Assembly (NCBI RefSeq): GCF_006439355.1
Contig: NZ_VFTG01000002.1
Span: 248,001-312,000, forward strand
Reading direction: 5' to 3'
DNA from: Mesorhizobium sp. B4-1-3
Lineage (GTDB): Bacteria; Pseudomonadota; Alphaproteobacteria; Rhizobiales; Rhizobiaceae
Length of the DNA: 64,000 nucleotides
Position 1 is the first letter of the stretch. Every line of letters starts with the position of its first letter. The notes beneath the pieces were generated by a model. The model worked only from the letters and a program-made list of their open reading frames with translations. It was not told the origin of the DNA and ran no database searches. The position numbers and the translations under genes are program-made. Positions 8,301-18,180 of this stretch are shown here, one piece after another.

Positions 8301-9698
8301 TTAACGCGCCGCCCGCGAGTGGCGGCTCACGTAATCTTCCACCATTTTCAAGTCGGATGGAAGTATCGTGTATTTTTCGTCGGCTGTCATCAAGCCGCCT
8401 AGCCATGCGGGCAGGGCAGGGGTGATGCCGCACGCAGCCTCGACCGCCGCCGGGAATTTCGCCGGATGCGCGGTGCCGAGCACCACCATGGGCACCGGAC
8501 CGGAGGCGTGGGAAGCGGCGACATGAACGGCCGCCGCCGTGTGCGGATCAAGCAGGTAGCCGCTGTTCTCCAGAGTCGCGCGGATGGTGGCGGCAACCTC
8601 CTCGACGGTAGCGCGGCCGGCGTCGAACTCGGCGCGGATTCGCTTGAGCTCGCCGTCCTCGATGGTGAAGGCGCCCGATTGCTTCAGCCCGTTCATGTAG
8701 CGCCTGACCGTCTCGGCGTTGCGGCCGGCCGCCTCGAACAGCAGCCGCTCGAAATTCGAAGACACCTGGATATCCATCGACGGCGAGGTCGTGGCGAACA
8801 CGCCCCTGGTGCGGTATTCGCCACTCGCCAATGTGCGCGCCAGGATGTCGTTGTCGTTGGTGGCAATGATCAGCCGATCGATCGGCAAGCCCATGCGCTT
8901 GGCGGCGTAACCAGCGAAAATATCCCCGAAATTGCCGGTCGGCACGGTGAAGGACACCGGCTGGTCGGGTGCGCCGAGCGACAGGGCCGAGGAGAAATAA
9001 TAGACGATCTGGGCCATGATGCGGGCCCAGTTGATCGAATTGACGCCCGACAGCGACACCCGGTCGCGGAAAGCGTGGTCGTTGAACATGTCCTTCACCA
9101 GGCCCTGGCAATCGTCGAAATTGCCCTCGACCGACAGCGCATGGACGTTGGCGGCGCTCGACGTCGTCATCTGCCGCTGCTGCACCGGCGAGACCTTGCC
9201 ATGCGGGAAAAGGATGAAGATGTCGGTGCGGTCGCGACCGGCGAAGGCGTCGATCGCAGCACCTCCCGTGTCGCCCGAGGTCGCGCCGACGATGGTGGCG
9301 CGCTGGCCGCGTTCGGCAAGCACATGGTCCATAAGGCGGGCGAGCAGCTGCATCGCCACGTCCTTGAAGGCCAGCGTCGGACCGTGGAACAGCTCGAGGA
9401 TGAAGGTGTTTTTCCCTGTCTGCACCAGCGGGCAGACGGCCTCGTGCCGGAACGTGGCATAGGCTTCGCGCACCAAGCGCTCGAAGGCGGGCGCCGCGAT
9501 CTCGCCGCTGAGGAACGGCGTCAAGACGCGGATGGCAAGGTCTGGATAGGCAAGTCCGCGCATGGCGCGGATGTCGGCGGCCGAAAACTGCGGCCACTCG
9601 CGCGGCACGTAGAGCCCGCCGTCGCGCGCCAAGCCTGCCAGCACCGCGTCCGAAAATCCAAGCGCGGGCGCATCCCCGCGGGTACTCACATATTGCAT
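8301..9698 (-). CDS. thrC: Threonine synthase
   Basis: A 465-residue PLP enzyme converting O-phosphohomoserine to threonine. The PLP lysine lies in TLAFKDVAMQLL, with SGDTGGAAI (phosphate loop) and VPTGNFGDIFAGYAAKRMG also intact; length fits the longer ThrC class. ATG 9698 (MQYVSTRG) is preferred over a TTG two codons earlier. It is the first gene of the thrC / M16 / GNAT / EAL run and is divergent from the lipoprotein gene (127 bases between starts). Confidence 0.96.
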   Translation of the reverse strand: MQYVSTRGDAPALGFSDAVLAGLARDGGLYVPREWPQFSAADIRAMRGLAYPDLAIRVLTPFLSGEIAAPAFERLVREAYATFRHEAVCPLVQTGKNTFILELFHGPTLAFKDVAMQLLARLMDHVLAERGQRATIVGATSGDTGGAAIDAFAGRDRTDIFILFPHGKVSPVQQRQMTTSSAANVHALSVEGNFDDCQGLVKDMFNDHAFRDRVSLSGVNSINWARIMAQIVYYFSSALSLGAPDQPVSFTVPTGNFGDIFAGYAAKRMGLPIDRLIIATNDNDILARTLASGEYRTRGVFATTSPSMDIQVSSNFERLLFEAAGRNAETVRRYMNGLKQSGAFTIEDGELKRIRAEFDAGRATVEEVAATIRATLENSGYLLDPHTAAAVHVAASHASGPVPMVVLGTAHPAKFPAAVEAACGITPALPAWLGGLMTADEKYTILPSDLKMVEDYVSRHSRAAR

Positions 9699-9825
9699 CG
9701 TCAAGGCCCACTGCTGCCGGTCGCGTCATCCACGGCAATTGGTTAATTTTCCGAGCCGGCTCAGTCGCATTTTTGCCGCGCGGTTGCTATACGTCACCGG
9801 CTTTGTGAGAGGGAAGTGCAGTTTC

Positions 9826-10566
9826 ATGGCGTTTTATTCGGTCAACCGTCGTTTTGTCGCGGGTCTGGCGCTCACCGGCTTTATGCTTGCCGCCGCCGGC
9901 TGCCAATCGAGCGACAATGGCATTCTTAACTTCGGCCTAACCAAGAAGGATCCGGCCGCACCGCCGCCGCCGCAGGATCCCAAGATCCTCGCCAGCCAGT
10001 TGCGCGCCTATTGCCCGAAGGTGACGCTGCGCGACGGCACCGCCTATTTCAACACCTATGCCAAGGGCGCCACTGCAAAGCCCAGGAAAAAGAAGCTTGA
10101 TCCGGCGGCGCAAGCCGAGGCCGAGGCAGCTGCTGCTGCTCAGACCGGCCCCAACGGCCAGCCGATCGATCCGGACCATGACCCGTCGAAGATCATCTAC
10201 CAGGCCTCGATCACCGACGTGACGCGCGATTGCACCCATGCCAATGGCCAGATGTCGATGAAGATCGCCGTCGCCGGCAAGGTCGTGCCGGGGCCGATGT
10301 TCGCGCCCGGCACCATCACCATGCCGATCCGCATCGCGGTTCAGCACGGCGACGAGGTGCTTTATTCGCAATTGCATCCCTACCAGGTGCAGGTTACCGA
10401 CCCGTCGGCCGCTACCCAGTTCGTCTTCGTCGACAACAACGTCGTGGTGCCTGAGCCGACCGCGCGCGACTACCAGGCCTATGCCGGCTATGACGAGAAC
10501 ACGCCGGCCGCCTCGGCGGACAAGTCGAAAGGCAAGCGGAAGAAGCGCGCTCCGGCGACGAACTGA
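9826..10566 (+). CDS. Putative lipoprotein of unknown function
   Basis: A 246-residue protein with a lipoprotein signal: basic start, hydrophobic core (VAGLALTGFMLAAAG) and a lipobox ending at Cys26. The mature part has a proline-rich linker (PAAPPPPQDP), an Ala/Glu-rich insert and a folded middle (VTRDCTHANGQMSMKIAVAG). It ends in a highly basic tail (KGKRKKRAP). I do not recognise a named family. A GAGAGGGAAG stretch precedes the chosen ATG; an upstream ATG at 9739 adds 29 residues and would hide the signal peptide. Expected in the cell envelope. Confidence 0.85.
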   Translation: MAFYSVNRRFVAGLALTGFMLAAAGCQSSDNGILNFGLTKKDPAAPPPPQDPKILASQLRAYCPKVTLRDGTAYFNTYAKGATAKPRKKKLDPAAQAEAEAAAAAQTGPNGQPIDPDHDPSKIIYQASITDVTRDCTHANGQMSMKIAVAGKVVPGPMFAPGTITMPIRIAVQHGDEVLYSQLHPYQVQVTDPSAATQFVFVDNNVVVPEPTARDYQAYAGYDENTPAASADKSKGKRKKRAPATN

Positions 10567-10582
10567 GCGAAGGCAGAAAACA

Positions 10583-10614
10583 CAGCATGTTTCGTTGGCC
10601 AACGAAACATGCTG
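10583..10614. terminator. Perfect 32-bp palindrome, likely transcription terminator
   Basis: Two 16-base arms (CAGCATGTTTCGTTGG and its exact reverse complement) meet without a loop, 17 bases after the lipoprotein stop. The downstream tract TTCGTTGT is only weakly T-rich. It could end transcription from both sides, as the next gene converges on it. Confidence 0.6.
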
Positions 10615-10621
10615 TTCGTTG

Positions 10622-10658
10622 TCTATTCAGGTAATCCGGGTCTACTCAGGTAATCCGG
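10622..10658. repeat. 18-bp direct repeat at the end of the winged-helix/TPR gene
   Basis: TCTATTCAGGTAATCCGG (10622-10639) is followed one base later by TCTACTCAGGTAATCCGG (10641-10658), 17 of 18 identical. The second copy encodes the last codons and stop of the minus-strand gene, so the first copy looks like a small tandem duplication of the gene's 3' end. Confidence 0.7.
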
Positions 10659-12204
10659 CTGCCCGTAATGCGCTACCAAGAACCTGCGCGAGCGCAGGCG
10701 CGCAATTCACGCCTGCAAACTGGCGGCTGTAGCGAAAGCCGGGCTGAAGCTCGATCACGCGGGCGGCGGCCGCCCTCGCTTCGTCCAATCGGCCAAGCTT
10801 GACCAGCGCGGCGGCCAACTGCACATAGGTGATGCTATGCGCCGGGTTGGCTTGAACGGACTTGTAGGCAGCACGGCAAGCCTCTTCGTAATGGCCGCGC
10901 AGCAAATGGCTCATCGCCTGCGCGTCGAATGCGGCCCAAGCCCATGAATCGAAAGGGCTCAGCCGCATGCCCTGCTCGCTCCACTCTATCGCGCGCTCCG
11001 CTTCACCGCCCCATCCGAGCATGACGCTGCCGAGGATATAGGTCAGCGCCGATGACGGGCTGATGGCAAGCGCGGCTTCCAATGCCGCAAATGCACCGGC
11101 GCGATCATGCGCATCCATTCCGATGGAAAAGCCCGCCCATGTCAGGGCGAGCGCGTCATCCTGCCCGTGGACGATGGCCGACCGCGCGTGGCGGATCGAA
11201 GACGCACGGTTGATCTCCCGCAGGCCGGCGCGAAGGAACAGGCAATGATGGCACATCGCGGCATTGCCATGCGCCAGCGCATAGGCCGGTTCGAGCGCGA
11301 TCGCGCGCTCTAGGAGCACCAGCGCCCTGGTCACCTGCTCCGGCATGCCTGAATCCACGTCAGGCTGGGCCTGCAGCACGAGATCGTAGGCATCGAGACT
11401 GTCGGGGCGCTTGCGCCTGACTCGTTCGATTTCGGCTTTCCGCACGCTTGGCGCAATCGCGCCCACCGCTGCCAGGGCGATCTCGTCCTGGAGCGCAAAG
11501 ATGTCGTCGGAACTGCGGTCGTAGCGCTCGGCCCAGACATGTGCGCCGGTCGATGCATCGATCATCTGCGTGGTGACACGCACGCTGCCGCCGGCCTTGC
11601 GCACGCTGCCTTCGAGCACATAGCGAACACCAAGCTCGCGGCCGACCCGCTTCACGTCGACGGCGCGACCTTTGTACGAGAAAGTCGAGTTTCGCGCGAT
11701 GACGAACAGCCATTTGATGCGTGCCAGGCCTGTGATGATGTCGTCGACCATCCCATCGGCAAAATACTCCTGCTGCGGGTCGCCGCTCAAATTCGAGAAT
11801 GGCAGGACTGCGATGGAGGGCTTTTCAGGCAAGCTCGGCGCCGAGGCGGCGCGGGCGGCCGCCGGGATATCGGGAACATTGGCGGCGCCGGCCGGTCCGA
11901 TGTAGCGATAGCCGCGGCGCGGCAGTGTTTCGATCCAGTCCGCGACATTCGCCGCGTCGGCCAGTGTCCGGCGCAAGGCTGCGATCTGAACCGTCAGATT
12001 GTTGTCGGCAACCGCCGATCCGCCCCAGCCGGCTTCGATCAGCGCGTCCTTGGACACGGGTTGGCCCGCGTTCTGGATCAGCAGCCGCAGCAGAGCCACG
12101 GCACGCCGCCCGAGCATGGTCGGCTCGGCCCCGTAGAAGAGAATCCCCACCTCAGGATCGAGGCGGAACGGGCCGAACTGGTAGACGTCGCCCCTGGCTG
12201 TCAT
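10642..12204 (-). CDS. Winged-helix transcriptional regulator with TolB-like and TPR domains
   Basis: A 520-residue protein. Residues 1-105 form an OmpR/CadC-type winged-helix DNA-binding domain ([19 protein letters not shown], then LRRTLAD and [10 protein letters not shown]). Residues of about 125-250 match the TolB-like segment often annotated as adenylate cyclase-associated ([22 protein letters not shown] and [20 protein letters not shown]). The remainder is TPR-like helices. No cyclase catalytic domain is present despite common database names. No transmembrane helix is seen, so it is cytoplasmic. It is divergent from the cupin gene with about 109 bases between starts, so the cupin gene is a candidate target. 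Confidence 0.88.
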   Translation of the reverse strand: MTARGDVYQFGPFRLDPEVGILFYGAEPTMLGRRAVALLRLLIQNAGQPVSKDALIEAGWGGSAVADNNLTVQIAALRRTLADAANVADWIETLPRRGYRYIGPAGAANVPDIPAAARAASAPSLPEKPSIAVLPFSNLSGDPQQEYFADGMVDDIITGLARIKWLFVIARNSTFSYKGRAVDVKRVGRELGVRYVLEGSVRKAGGSVRVTTQMIDASTGAHVWAERYDRSSDDIFALQDEIALAAVGAIAPSVRKAEIERVRRKRPDSLDAYDLVLQAQPDVDSGMPEQVTRALVLLERAIALEPAYALAHGNAAMCHHCLFLRAGLREINRASSIRHARSAIVHGQDDALALTWAGFSIGMDAHDRAGAFAALEAALAISPSSALTYILGSVMLGWGGEAERAIEWSEQGMRLSPFDSWAWAAFDAQAMSHLLRGHYEEACRAAYKSVQANPAHSITYVQLAAALVKLGRLDEARAAAARVIELQPGFRYSRQFAGVNCAPALAQVLGSALRAAGLPE

Positions 12205-12313
12205 TTGAGTCTTTTAGCAAATTTTTGGCAACGGATTCACGACTTTTCGGCGTGAGCGGCCGATGTTGCGCGAACGCTTGCCGGAAACAAGCGCCCTGTC
12301 AGAGGAGGATCAT

Positions 12314-12775
12314 ATGAGCGCTGATGCCGTCATCCGCATGCCCGACGAGAAGAAGGGCGTCATGTTGCGTGGCCATCCAATGGCTTTCCTCGTTACCGAT
12401 GAAAATACCAGGCATACGAGCATGTTCGACTGGACGATTCCGCCGGAGTTCGCCACCGGGCGGCATGTTCACCGGGTGCAGGAGGAGACTTTTTACCTGC
12501 TCGAGGGCGAGTGTGAATGGCATGTCGGCGACAGGACGATCCGTGCAACGCCAGGAACCTTCCTGTTCATCCCGCCGGGAGTGCCGCACAACATCACCAA
12601 TGTCAGCGAAAGGCCGGCGCGCGTGCTGATGACCGTCTCTCCACCCGGTCACGAGCATTATTTCGAAGAGCTTGCCGAACTGGCGGCGCACGGTGCCCCG
12701 GATCCGAAAGCGCTCGCCGATCTGCGAAACCGCTACGACACCGACCAACTGTCGACGCTGACGACGCGCGCATAG
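12314..12775 (+). CDS. Cupin domain protein (quercetin 2,3-dioxygenase-like)
   Basis: A 153-residue single-domain cupin. The metal-binding motif 1 is GRHVHRVQEETFYLLEGE, followed by motif 2 GTFLFIPPGVPHNITN. These supply the His/Glu ligands for a divalent metal. The substrate cannot be told from sequence. A strong ribosome site (AGAGGAGGAT) precedes ATG 12314, which fixes the start over an in-frame ORF beginning at 12263. It is divergently arranged with the winged-helix/TPR regulator, which may control it. Confidence 0.88.
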   Translation: MSADAVIRMPDEKKGVMLRGHPMAFLVTDENTRHTSMFDWTIPPEFATGRHVHRVQEETFYLLEGECEWHVGDRTIRATPGTFLFIPPGVPHNITNVSERPARVLMTVSPPGHEHYFEELAELAAHGAPDPKALADLRNRYDTDQLSTLTTRA

Positions 12776-12794
12776 GCGCGATCCTCGGTCTTCC

Positions 12795-12894
12795 AGAGCA
12801 ATTCCAGGAAAAGTGTGAGCGGCTTTCCGCCCGGAATTGCGTAAAAAAAGGGATAGAGCGGTTCGCCGTCTCCGTGAAACGGTGAAACGCTCTA
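12795..12894. repeat. Rhizobial mosaic intergenic repeat, family A copy 1
   Basis: About 100 bases starting AGAGCAATTCCAGG, with a core TTCCGCCCGGAATTGC palindrome and a second stem GTTCGCCGTCTCCGTG / GAAACGGTGAAACGC. The last four bases (TCTA) include the stop of the minus-strand HAD gene. Three more copies occur in this window (24601, 28750, 32742). The layout is like the RIME-type elements of rhizobia; that name is an inference. Confidence 0.8.
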
Positions 12895-13581
12895 GGCGTC
12901 CTCGGACCACTCCGACAATGCAGCGATCGTGCTGCTGAGTTCCGCCCAGCGTCGGATGACCGTTTCGGCGCCCGCCTCGGTCAGCGCATCGGCATGGCCC
13001 GGATAGCTGTGCCCGGCGCCGGTGAAGCCGATGACGCGCATGCCGGCCGCCCTCGCGCCGGCGATGCCGTGCACTGAATCCTCGATCACGAAGGTGTTCT
13101 TCGGGTTGGCGCCGAGCTTTTCGGCGGCATAGAGGAACACGTCCGGCGCTGGCTTGGTCTTCTTGCTGGGTATGTCCAGCCCGGAAAAGATACGGCCGGC
13201 GAAGAACGGCAGCAGCCGCACCTTCTCCAGCATGAATTCGACCCGCTCGGTGCGCGAGTTGGAGCAGACGGCGCGCGGCGCCGTGACGGCGGCTACCGCC
13301 TCGCGGGCGCCCTCGATAATGCGCACGTCGCTGCGCAGCTTGCGGTCGACCAGTTCCTCGGCGCGGTCGATCAGCGAGGCCTGGAACGGGACCTCGGACT
13401 TCTCCTCGAGCCGCAGCATGATGTCCTTGAAGGTCAGCCCGGCATAGGTCTCGAAAATCTCCTCCGCCGAGATCTCGAACCCGGCCGATGTCAGAAGCTC
13501 GGCCTCGACGCGCGCGGCGACGATTTCAGAATCGACGAGCACGCCGTCGCAATCGAAAATGACAAGATCTGGCTGGGGCAT
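12892..13581 (-). CDS. HAD-superfamily phosphatase (beta-phosphoglucomutase / Gph-like)
   Basis: A 229-residue haloacid dehalogenase-type hydrolase. Motif I is DLVIFDCDGVLVDSE, with both Asp residues present. Motif II is in AVCSNS, the lysine is in KKTKPAPDVFLYA, and motif IV is VIEDSVHGIAGARAAGM. This pattern is that of subclass I phosphatases acting on sugar phosphates; the substrate is unknown. ATG 13581 was chosen because upstream codons lack family similarity. Its TAG stop is supplied by the end of the repeat at 12795-12894. Confidence 0.92.
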   Translation of the reverse strand: MPQPDLVIFDCDGVLVDSEIVAARVEAELLTSAGFEISAEEIFETYAGLTFKDIMLRLEEKSEVPFQASLIDRAEELVDRKLRSDVRIIEGAREAVAAVTAPRAVCSNSRTERVEFMLEKVRLLPFFAGRIFSGLDIPSKKTKPAPDVFLYAAEKLGANPKNTFVIEDSVHGIAGARAAGMRVIGFTGAGHSYPGHADALTEAGAETVIRRWAELSSTIAALSEWSEDA

Positions 13582-13732
13582 GGCAATCCGCGTCGTTGGG
13601 GGAAGGGCCTGACGGCTCAAGCGGCGCGGCATACACCAACGGGCCGGCCCGCGCAAACCTCCCCAGCCGGGCCGCGAGCCTTCACCGAATGTTTACGCTG
13701 ATCGGTAACCATAACGGAGAGTAAAACCGTAA

Positions 13733-14887
<1,155 letters not shown>

Positions 14888-14941
14888 GCGGCCGTCCGCT
14901 CTTGAATCAAGACTTCAACGGATCGCCGCAAGCGATTCAGT

Positions 14942-15553
14942 TCAAGCCGCAATCCCGAACCGTTCAAGGTCCGCTTTAAGCGTCCTGGCATCGGTGAACA
15001 GCACCGCCTGCCAGCCGGCGGCCCTTGCGCCGTCGACATTCTTCTGGCTGTCGTCGATGAACAGCGAAGCTGCGGGATCGAGCCCGAACGAAGCGACGTG
15101 GTGGTCATAGATTGCGCGGTCCGGCTTGATCAGGCCGATATCGCCGGAAACGGTGATGCCGCGCGGTTTTTCAAGGAACGGAAAACGGGCCCGAGCCTCG
15201 CGGAACGTGTCCGAAGCCCAGTTGGTGAGCAGCGTCACGTCGCGGCCATCCTCGATCAGACCCTCGAGAAGCGCTACGCTGTCGTCATAGGCATGCGGCA
15301 CCATGTCGTGCCAGTGGCGGCGGAAGTTGCGGATATTTTCGGCGTGATCAGGATGCTCGGCGATCAGCAATGACTCGGCTTCTTCCCAGGTCCGGCCACG
15401 ATCCTGCTCGAGGTTCCAGGCGCTGGTGCAGACATTGTCGAAGAACCATTTCCGCTCCGCGACCTCCGGGATCAGCCGGCTGAACGGGATGTCCGGATCG
15501 TAGTGGACCAGCACCTTGCCGATGTCGAACACGATATGGCGGATTTCGGTCAT
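14942..15553 (-). CDS. HAD family hydrolase (YihX / haloacid dehalogenase-like)
   Basis: A 203-residue HAD hydrolase. Motif I is HIVFDIGKVLVHYDPD, which keeps the first Asp but has Gly-Lys-Val in place of the usual second Asp position, as in the YihX-type subgroup. Motif II is LLTNWASDTF, the lysine is in GLIKPDRAIYDHH, and the acid pair is in LFIDDSQKNVDGARAAGW. Its ATG overlaps the mutY stop (ATGA), so it is translated as part of the mutY operon. The stop is converging on ccrM. Substrate unknown. Confidence 0.9.
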   Translation of the reverse strand: MTEIRHIVFDIGKVLVHYDPDIPFSRLIPEVAERKWFFDNVCTSAWNLEQDRGRTWEEAESLLIAEHPDHAENIRNFRRHWHDMVPHAYDDSVALLEGLIEDGRDVTLLTNWASDTFREARARFPFLEKPRGITVSGDIGLIKPDRAIYDHHVASFGLDPAASLFIDDSQKNVDGARAAGWQAVLFTDARTLKADLERFGIAA

Positions 15554-16674
15554 TGCATGCCTTTCGGTTTCTTGATCGCGCCCGGTATCGCCGCTTCGAT
15601 TACCTTTTTCATGACGGTGGGCAGCGCTTCCCCGGAAATTTCGTGGGCCAGCGACCAGAAATGCCCAGCAGGCGCATCGCCTTTGATGTGGGCATGGAAG
15701 ATGTCGAGTTCGAGCGCGAAATGGGTGAAGACATGCCCTATCTGCCCGGCGCGGCGCCAATCGGCGGCAAAAGGCGCGGCGTCGGCCGTCGTGGCGCCGT
15801 CAATCCGCGCCGTCCAGCCCGTGGTCGGCACCTCGGTCATGCCGCCAAGCAGGCCCTTTTCCGGCCGTTTGCGTAGCAGGATGGCGCCGTCGTCACGCTC
15901 GGCGACGAAGGCGGCGCCCTTGCGCAGCGGCTTGTCGTCCTTCGGCAGGCGGATCGGGAAACGTTCCGGATCCCCGCTGAGAATGGCGCTGCAATCTTCG
16001 CGCACCGGGCAGAGCATGCAACGCGGCCGCTTCGGCGTGCAGATCGTCGCACCGAGATCCATCATCGCCTGGGCGAAATCGCCGGGCCGCGTTTGCGGCA
16101 CGAGCTTCTCGACCAGCGCCCGGATTTGCGGCTTGGCCTCGCTAAGCGGCGTTTCGATCGAAGAGAGCCGGGTCACGACCCGCTCGACATTGCCGTCGAC
16201 GACCGCGGCCGGCCGGTCGAAGGCGATCGCCGCGATCGCCGCAGCGGTATAGGCGCCGACGCCCGGCAATTCGCGAAGGCCGGCCTCGGTGTCGGGAAAG
16301 CGGCCGCCCCGCTGCGCCACAATGTCGGCGCAGGCCTTCAGGTTGCGCGCCCTGGAATAGTAGCCGAGCCCGGCCCAGGCCTTCATCACGTCCTCGGCGG
16401 GCGCCGCCGCCAGCGCCTCGACCGTCGGCCATTTTTCGACGAAGGTGCGGAAATAGGCCTTCACCGCCTCGACCGTGGTCTGCTGCAGCATGACCTCGGA
16501 CATCCAGACGCGATAAGGATCGGACCTGATCCCGCGCGCGAACGCGCCGGGCGTGACGCGCCAGGGCAGGTCGCGATGATGCGCGTCGTACCAGGCGAGC
16601 AGGCGGGCAGCGATGCCCGCGTCGTCGGACGCGGCTTTCTGTGATGCCTTGCGGGTCTGGTCTAGCGGTGCCAT
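15550..16674 (-). CDS. mutY: A/G-specific adenine glycosylase MutY
   Basis: A 374-residue DNA repair glycosylase removing A mispaired with 8-oxoG. Seen are the catalytic Glu in SEVMLQQTTV, the helix-hairpin-helix LPGVGAYTAAAIAAIAF, the catalytic Asp in VVDGNVERV, and the C-x6-C-x2-C-x5-C iron-sulfur cluster (about Cys212-228). A NUDIX-like 8-oxoG recognition domain follows (GLLGGMTEVPT). ATG 16674 gives the normal length; longer frames upstream are antisense to the dciA gene. It overlaps the HAD gene downstream by ATGA and is divergent from dciA with only 32 bases between starts. Confidence 0.96.
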   Translation of the reverse strand: MAPLDQTRKASQKAASDDAGIAARLLAWYDAHHRDLPWRVTPGAFARGIRSDPYRVWMSEVMLQQTTVEAVKAYFRTFVEKWPTVEALAAAPAEDVMKAWAGLGYYSRARNLKACADIVAQRGGRFPDTEAGLRELPGVGAYTAAAIAAIAFDRPAAVVDGNVERVVTRLSSIETPLSEAKPQIRALVEKLVPQTRPGDFAQAMMDLGATICTPKRPRCMLCPVREDCSAILSGDPERFPIRLPKDDKPLRKGAAFVAERDDGAILLRKRPEKGLLGGMTEVPTTGWTARIDGATTADAAPFAADWRRAGQIGHVFTHFALELDIFHAHIKGDAPAGHFWSLAHEISGEALPTVMKKVIEAAIPGAIKKPKGMQ

Positions 16675-16706
16675 TGATCGGACGAGTTGGGGACTGGAGA
16701 ACGCAC

Positions 16707-17216
16707 ATGGCAGGGAAAAGGCCCTTCGGCAATCCCGTTCCGGTGAGCGATCTCGCGACCGAGATCCTCGATCCGGTGCTGAGGAAGCGCGCCGGCATCT
16801 CGATCGGGCTGGTGCAGTCCTGGGAGGCGATCGCCGGGCCGCGCCTGGCCACCCATTCGCGGCCGGAGAAGATCCAGTGGCCGCGCCGCCTGCACGAGGA
16901 CGATCCGTTCGAGCCGGCGACATTGATCATCGCCTGCGAAGGCATGGCGGCGCTGCATCTGCAGCATGAGGCCGGCGAGGTCATCAACCGCGTCAACGCC
17001 TTCCTGGGTTTCAATGCGATCGGCCGCATCAAGATCCTGCAGAAACCGGTGCTTTCGCAAAAGGCGCGGCCGAAGCCGGCGCCGCGACCCTTGAGCGAAG
17101 CGGAGAAGTCGAAGCTTTCGCACCTGGTCGGCAAGATCGAGGATGACGGCCTGCGCGCTTCGCTGGAGCGGCTTGGCGCCACAATTATGGGTGAACGGAA
17201 GCCGAAAGGGTCGTAA
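16707..17216 (+). CDS. DciA-like (DUF721) protein, putative replicative helicase loader
   Basis: A 169-residue protein with a DUF721 core: ILDPVLRKRAGISIGLVQSWEAIAG and LIIACEGMAALHLQHEAGEVINRVNAFLG. DUF721/DciA proteins act as the ancestral loader of the DnaB helicase. The C-terminal part is basic and Pro-rich (KARPKPAPRP), followed by a helical segment. The gene sits in the conserved mutY / dciA / dsbA / smc neighbourhood. ATG 16707 was chosen by family fit. Confidence 0.85.
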   Translation: MAGKRPFGNPVPVSDLATEILDPVLRKRAGISIGLVQSWEAIAGPRLATHSRPEKIQWPRRLHEDDPFEPATLIIACEGMAALHLQHEAGEVINRVNAFLGFNAIGRIKILQKPVLSQKARPKPAPRPLSEAEKSKLSHLVGKIEDDGLRASLERLGATIMGERKPKGS

Positions 17217-17217
17217 G

Positions 17218-17261
17218 AAGCGTCATGAATGCGTCACCAATCTCGCGCATTCGTGATGCTT
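17218..17261 (+). terminator. Long hairpin after dciA, likely terminator
   Basis: AAGCGTCATGAATGCG pairs over 16 positions with CGCATTCGTGATGCTT (two G-U wobbles in RNA) around a 12-base loop, two bases after the dciA stop. A run of T is not present, so it may stabilise the 3' end rather than terminate by itself. Confidence 0.6.
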
Positions 17262-17370
17262 ATGATCAAGTTTCGCGATTGGATTGGGGATCGCGATGCC
17301 TTAATTCGCGCCAACTCTCGCCTTTTCTAGCCCTTGCATTGCAAAATCCAACCGATATCAGGTGATTCGC

Positions 17371-18117
17371 ATGAACCGTGCCCCGTCTGGCAAGACCTTG
17401 TCCCGCAGAAACCTTCTGACTGCGCTGGCCGCTGTTCCTGCGGTAGCGCTGCTGGCCGCATGCAGCGACTCTGGCGAGGAGGCCAAGGCCGCCGACGTGA
17501 AGCCTGCCGACCCGTCGACGCCGGCTAAGCCGGCCACCACTCCGGCCGCGGTCCAGGTGCCCGAGGCGCAGGGCACCGTCGACATGGCTGAACTTCTCAA
17601 GCCCGGTGCGCTGCCCGACAAGCAGCTTGGCAAGGACGACGCCAAAGTCACCATCGTCGAATACGCCTCGATGACCTGCCCGCATTGCGCGCATTTCAAC
17701 GACACGACCTTTCCTGAGTTGAAGAAGAAGTATATCGACACCGGCAAGGTCCGTTACATCCTGCGCGAATTCCCCTTCGATCCGAGCGCCGAAGCCGGCT
17801 TCATGCTGGCGCGCTGCTCCAAGGACAACTACTTCGCCATGGTCGACGTGCTGTTCAAGCAGCAGCCGAGCTGGGTCGGGGTCAACAACACCAAGGAAGC
17901 GCTGCTGCAGATCTCCAAGCTCGCCGGTTTTACACAGGAGTCCTTCGAGGCCTGCTTGACGGACCAGAAGCTTCTGGACGATGTGAGAGCAGTCCAGAAA
18001 CGCGGAGCGGACGAGTTCAAGGTCGACTCGACGCCGACCTTCTTCATCAACGGAAAGACCTACAAAGGGGCGATGTCGATTGAGGAAATGTCGGCCATCA
18101 TCGACCCTCTGCTCTGA
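17371..18117 (+). CDS. DsbA-family thioredoxin-fold lipoprotein
   Basis: A 248-residue protein. The N-terminus has both a twin-arginine-like SRRNLLTA and a lipobox-like LLAACS, so it is probably exported and lipid-anchored. An Ala/Pro/Lys linker (about 35-70) precedes a DsbA/DSBA-like oxidoreductase domain with the redox motif CPHC (in VEYASMTCPHCAHF) and the cis-Pro loop (VDSTPTFFINGKTYKG). Members with this layout oxidise or reduce envelope proteins. ATG 17371 is preferred over a GTG three codons earlier. smc follows 63 bases downstream. Confidence 0.92.
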   Translation: MNRAPSGKTLSRRNLLTALAAVPAVALLAACSDSGEEAKAADVKPADPSTPAKPATTPAAVQVPEAQGTVDMAELLKPGALPDKQLGKDDAKVTIVEYASMTCPHCAHFNDTTFPELKKKYIDTGKVRYILREFPFDPSAEAGFMLARCSKDNYFAMVDVLFKQQPSWVGVNNTKEALLQISKLAGFTQESFEACLTDQKLLDDVRAVQKRGADEFKVDSTPTFFINGKTYKGAMSIEEMSAIIDPLL

Positions 18118-18129
18118 CATCCAGGCCGC

Positions 18130-18151
18130 GCCGAAGCGGTCCGGCTTCGGC
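18130..18151 (+). terminator. Short GC-rich hairpin between dsbA-like gene and smc
   Basis: GCCGAAGC (18130-18137) pairs with GCTTCGGC (18144-18151) around a six-base loop. There is no U-tract. It may attenuate read-through into smc. Confidence 0.4.
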
Positions 18152-18180
18152 GCCATGGCCTGTAGTGTAGGAAGGCGCGA

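Noticed and set aside
13705..13712. GTAACCAT upstream of ccrM as a CtrA half-site
   Set aside because: One mismatch to the octamer, a single half-site, and no GANTC nearby; kept only as a remark in the ccrM entry.
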